A stretch of DNA of 26,467 nucleotides from Tubiluchus corallicola (Eukaryota > Priapulida > Priapulimorpha > Priapulimorphida > Tubiluchidae), in assembly GCA_030141605.1 (NCBI GenBank), contig JAQGDQ010001760.1, positions 1 to 26,467 of the forward strand, written 5' to 3'. A model generated the notes under the pieces. It did no database searches, was not told the DNA's origin, and saw nothing but the letters and a program-made list of their open reading frames with translations. Made by a program: the position numbers and the translations under genes. The number at the start of each line of letters is the position of its first letter. Positions within the stretch are counted from its first letter, which is position 1. Of this stretch, positions 26,011 to 26,467 are shown piece by piece.

Positions 26011-26467
26011 CTGCAATTTGACAATGTGAATCGTTAATACAAGCACCCATTCCTCAATTCGTCCAGGAAGAACAAAATCACATCCTGCTACCATTTCCAT
26101 GTCAAGTCATAAAAATTTAGCGCCATTATAATGGTTGGGCTTATGGGCATTGATCCACAGTAATCTTAATATAACGTGACTATGCTCAACAGGTTACTGA
26201 ACACTTTATAATCATGATCACGGTTTTTCTTAGTTCTTGCTCCATTTCATCTTTCATTCACTACCCCCCTCCACATTTATGTATATATTATCATTATTTC
26301 AATAATTAATCTTTTTTTAAGATTTCCACGTACAGTTTTGCCTGTCAAGCTATGCTTTTAGGCTCAAACTGTATGCATCAAAATTATTCTGTAATGTAAT
26401 TTGCACATGTATATGCTGCATTTTGTAATTTCTCGATAATACTGCATTTATTTATATTTACTTAAAT
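26011..26467. other. PLRG1 intron, no further exon found
   Basis: I looked on the minus strand for the conserved N-terminal PLRG1 block (HKRK-AIKLR-EYGP type) and did not find it. The sequence is AT-rich, with no MITE termini or arrays. Confidence 0.5.

Overview
The window is animal nuclear DNA, most likely from a marine invertebrate. It has spliced genes with short exons and GT..AG introns that are packed with non-autonomous DNA transposons (hAT-like, 8-bp target duplications; pogo/mariner-like, TA duplications), a solo-LTR candidate, a tRNA-derived SINE, a LINE tail and many minisatellites. The species cannot be named from this sequence; a lophotrochozoan is a guess, resting on the SINE type and transposon mix.

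Two host genes converge tail to tail. On the plus strand (1428-4968) lie the last three coding exons of a gene I read as MCMDC2-like (MCM-domain protein linked to meiotic recombination); its 5' part is off the left edge. On the minus strand (26010 down to 11024) lie eight exons of PLRG1 (pleiotropic regulator 1, the Prp46/Tango4-type WD40 subunit of the spliceosomal NineTeen-associated complex). They encode about 404 codons: part of the N-terminal region, the whole WD40 propeller and the true C-terminus. Roughly the first 110 residues should lie beyond the right edge. All exon phases agree, and four PLRG1 pieces that form no long simple ORF (20701-20850, 16777-16878, 11024-11083 and the exact ends of the others) were recovered by reading the minus strand.

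Layout. 1-1054: 75-bp hairpin-forming satellite in an MCMDC2-like intron. 1428-4968: three exons, with an 81-bp triplication, a hAT fragment, a solo-LTR candidate, a pogo-type MITE, a 21-bp array, an X-box-like palindrome and a TGTATG array between them. 5101-7924: probable hAT-like element carrying fourteen 133-bp repeats and a copy of an unidentified dispersed repeat. 8597-9034 and 10200-10815: 34-bp and 41-bp arrays; a second dispersed-repeat copy lies between. 11024-26010: PLRG1. Its introns hold a (CT)n tract, four clear MITEs, a LINE tail with a nested MITE, a SINE, a duplicated 36-bp-array system (17081-20460), an 88-91-bp array with alternating variants (21083-23150) and an unidentified 79-codon reading frame.

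No prokaryotic or defence-type system is present. The points most worth a second look are a tandem duplication across a PLRG1 exon/intron junction that copies the 5' splice site, the two-level organisation of the intronic arrays, the hairpin satellite, and an in-frame 25-codon stretch after the MCMDC2-like stop codon.
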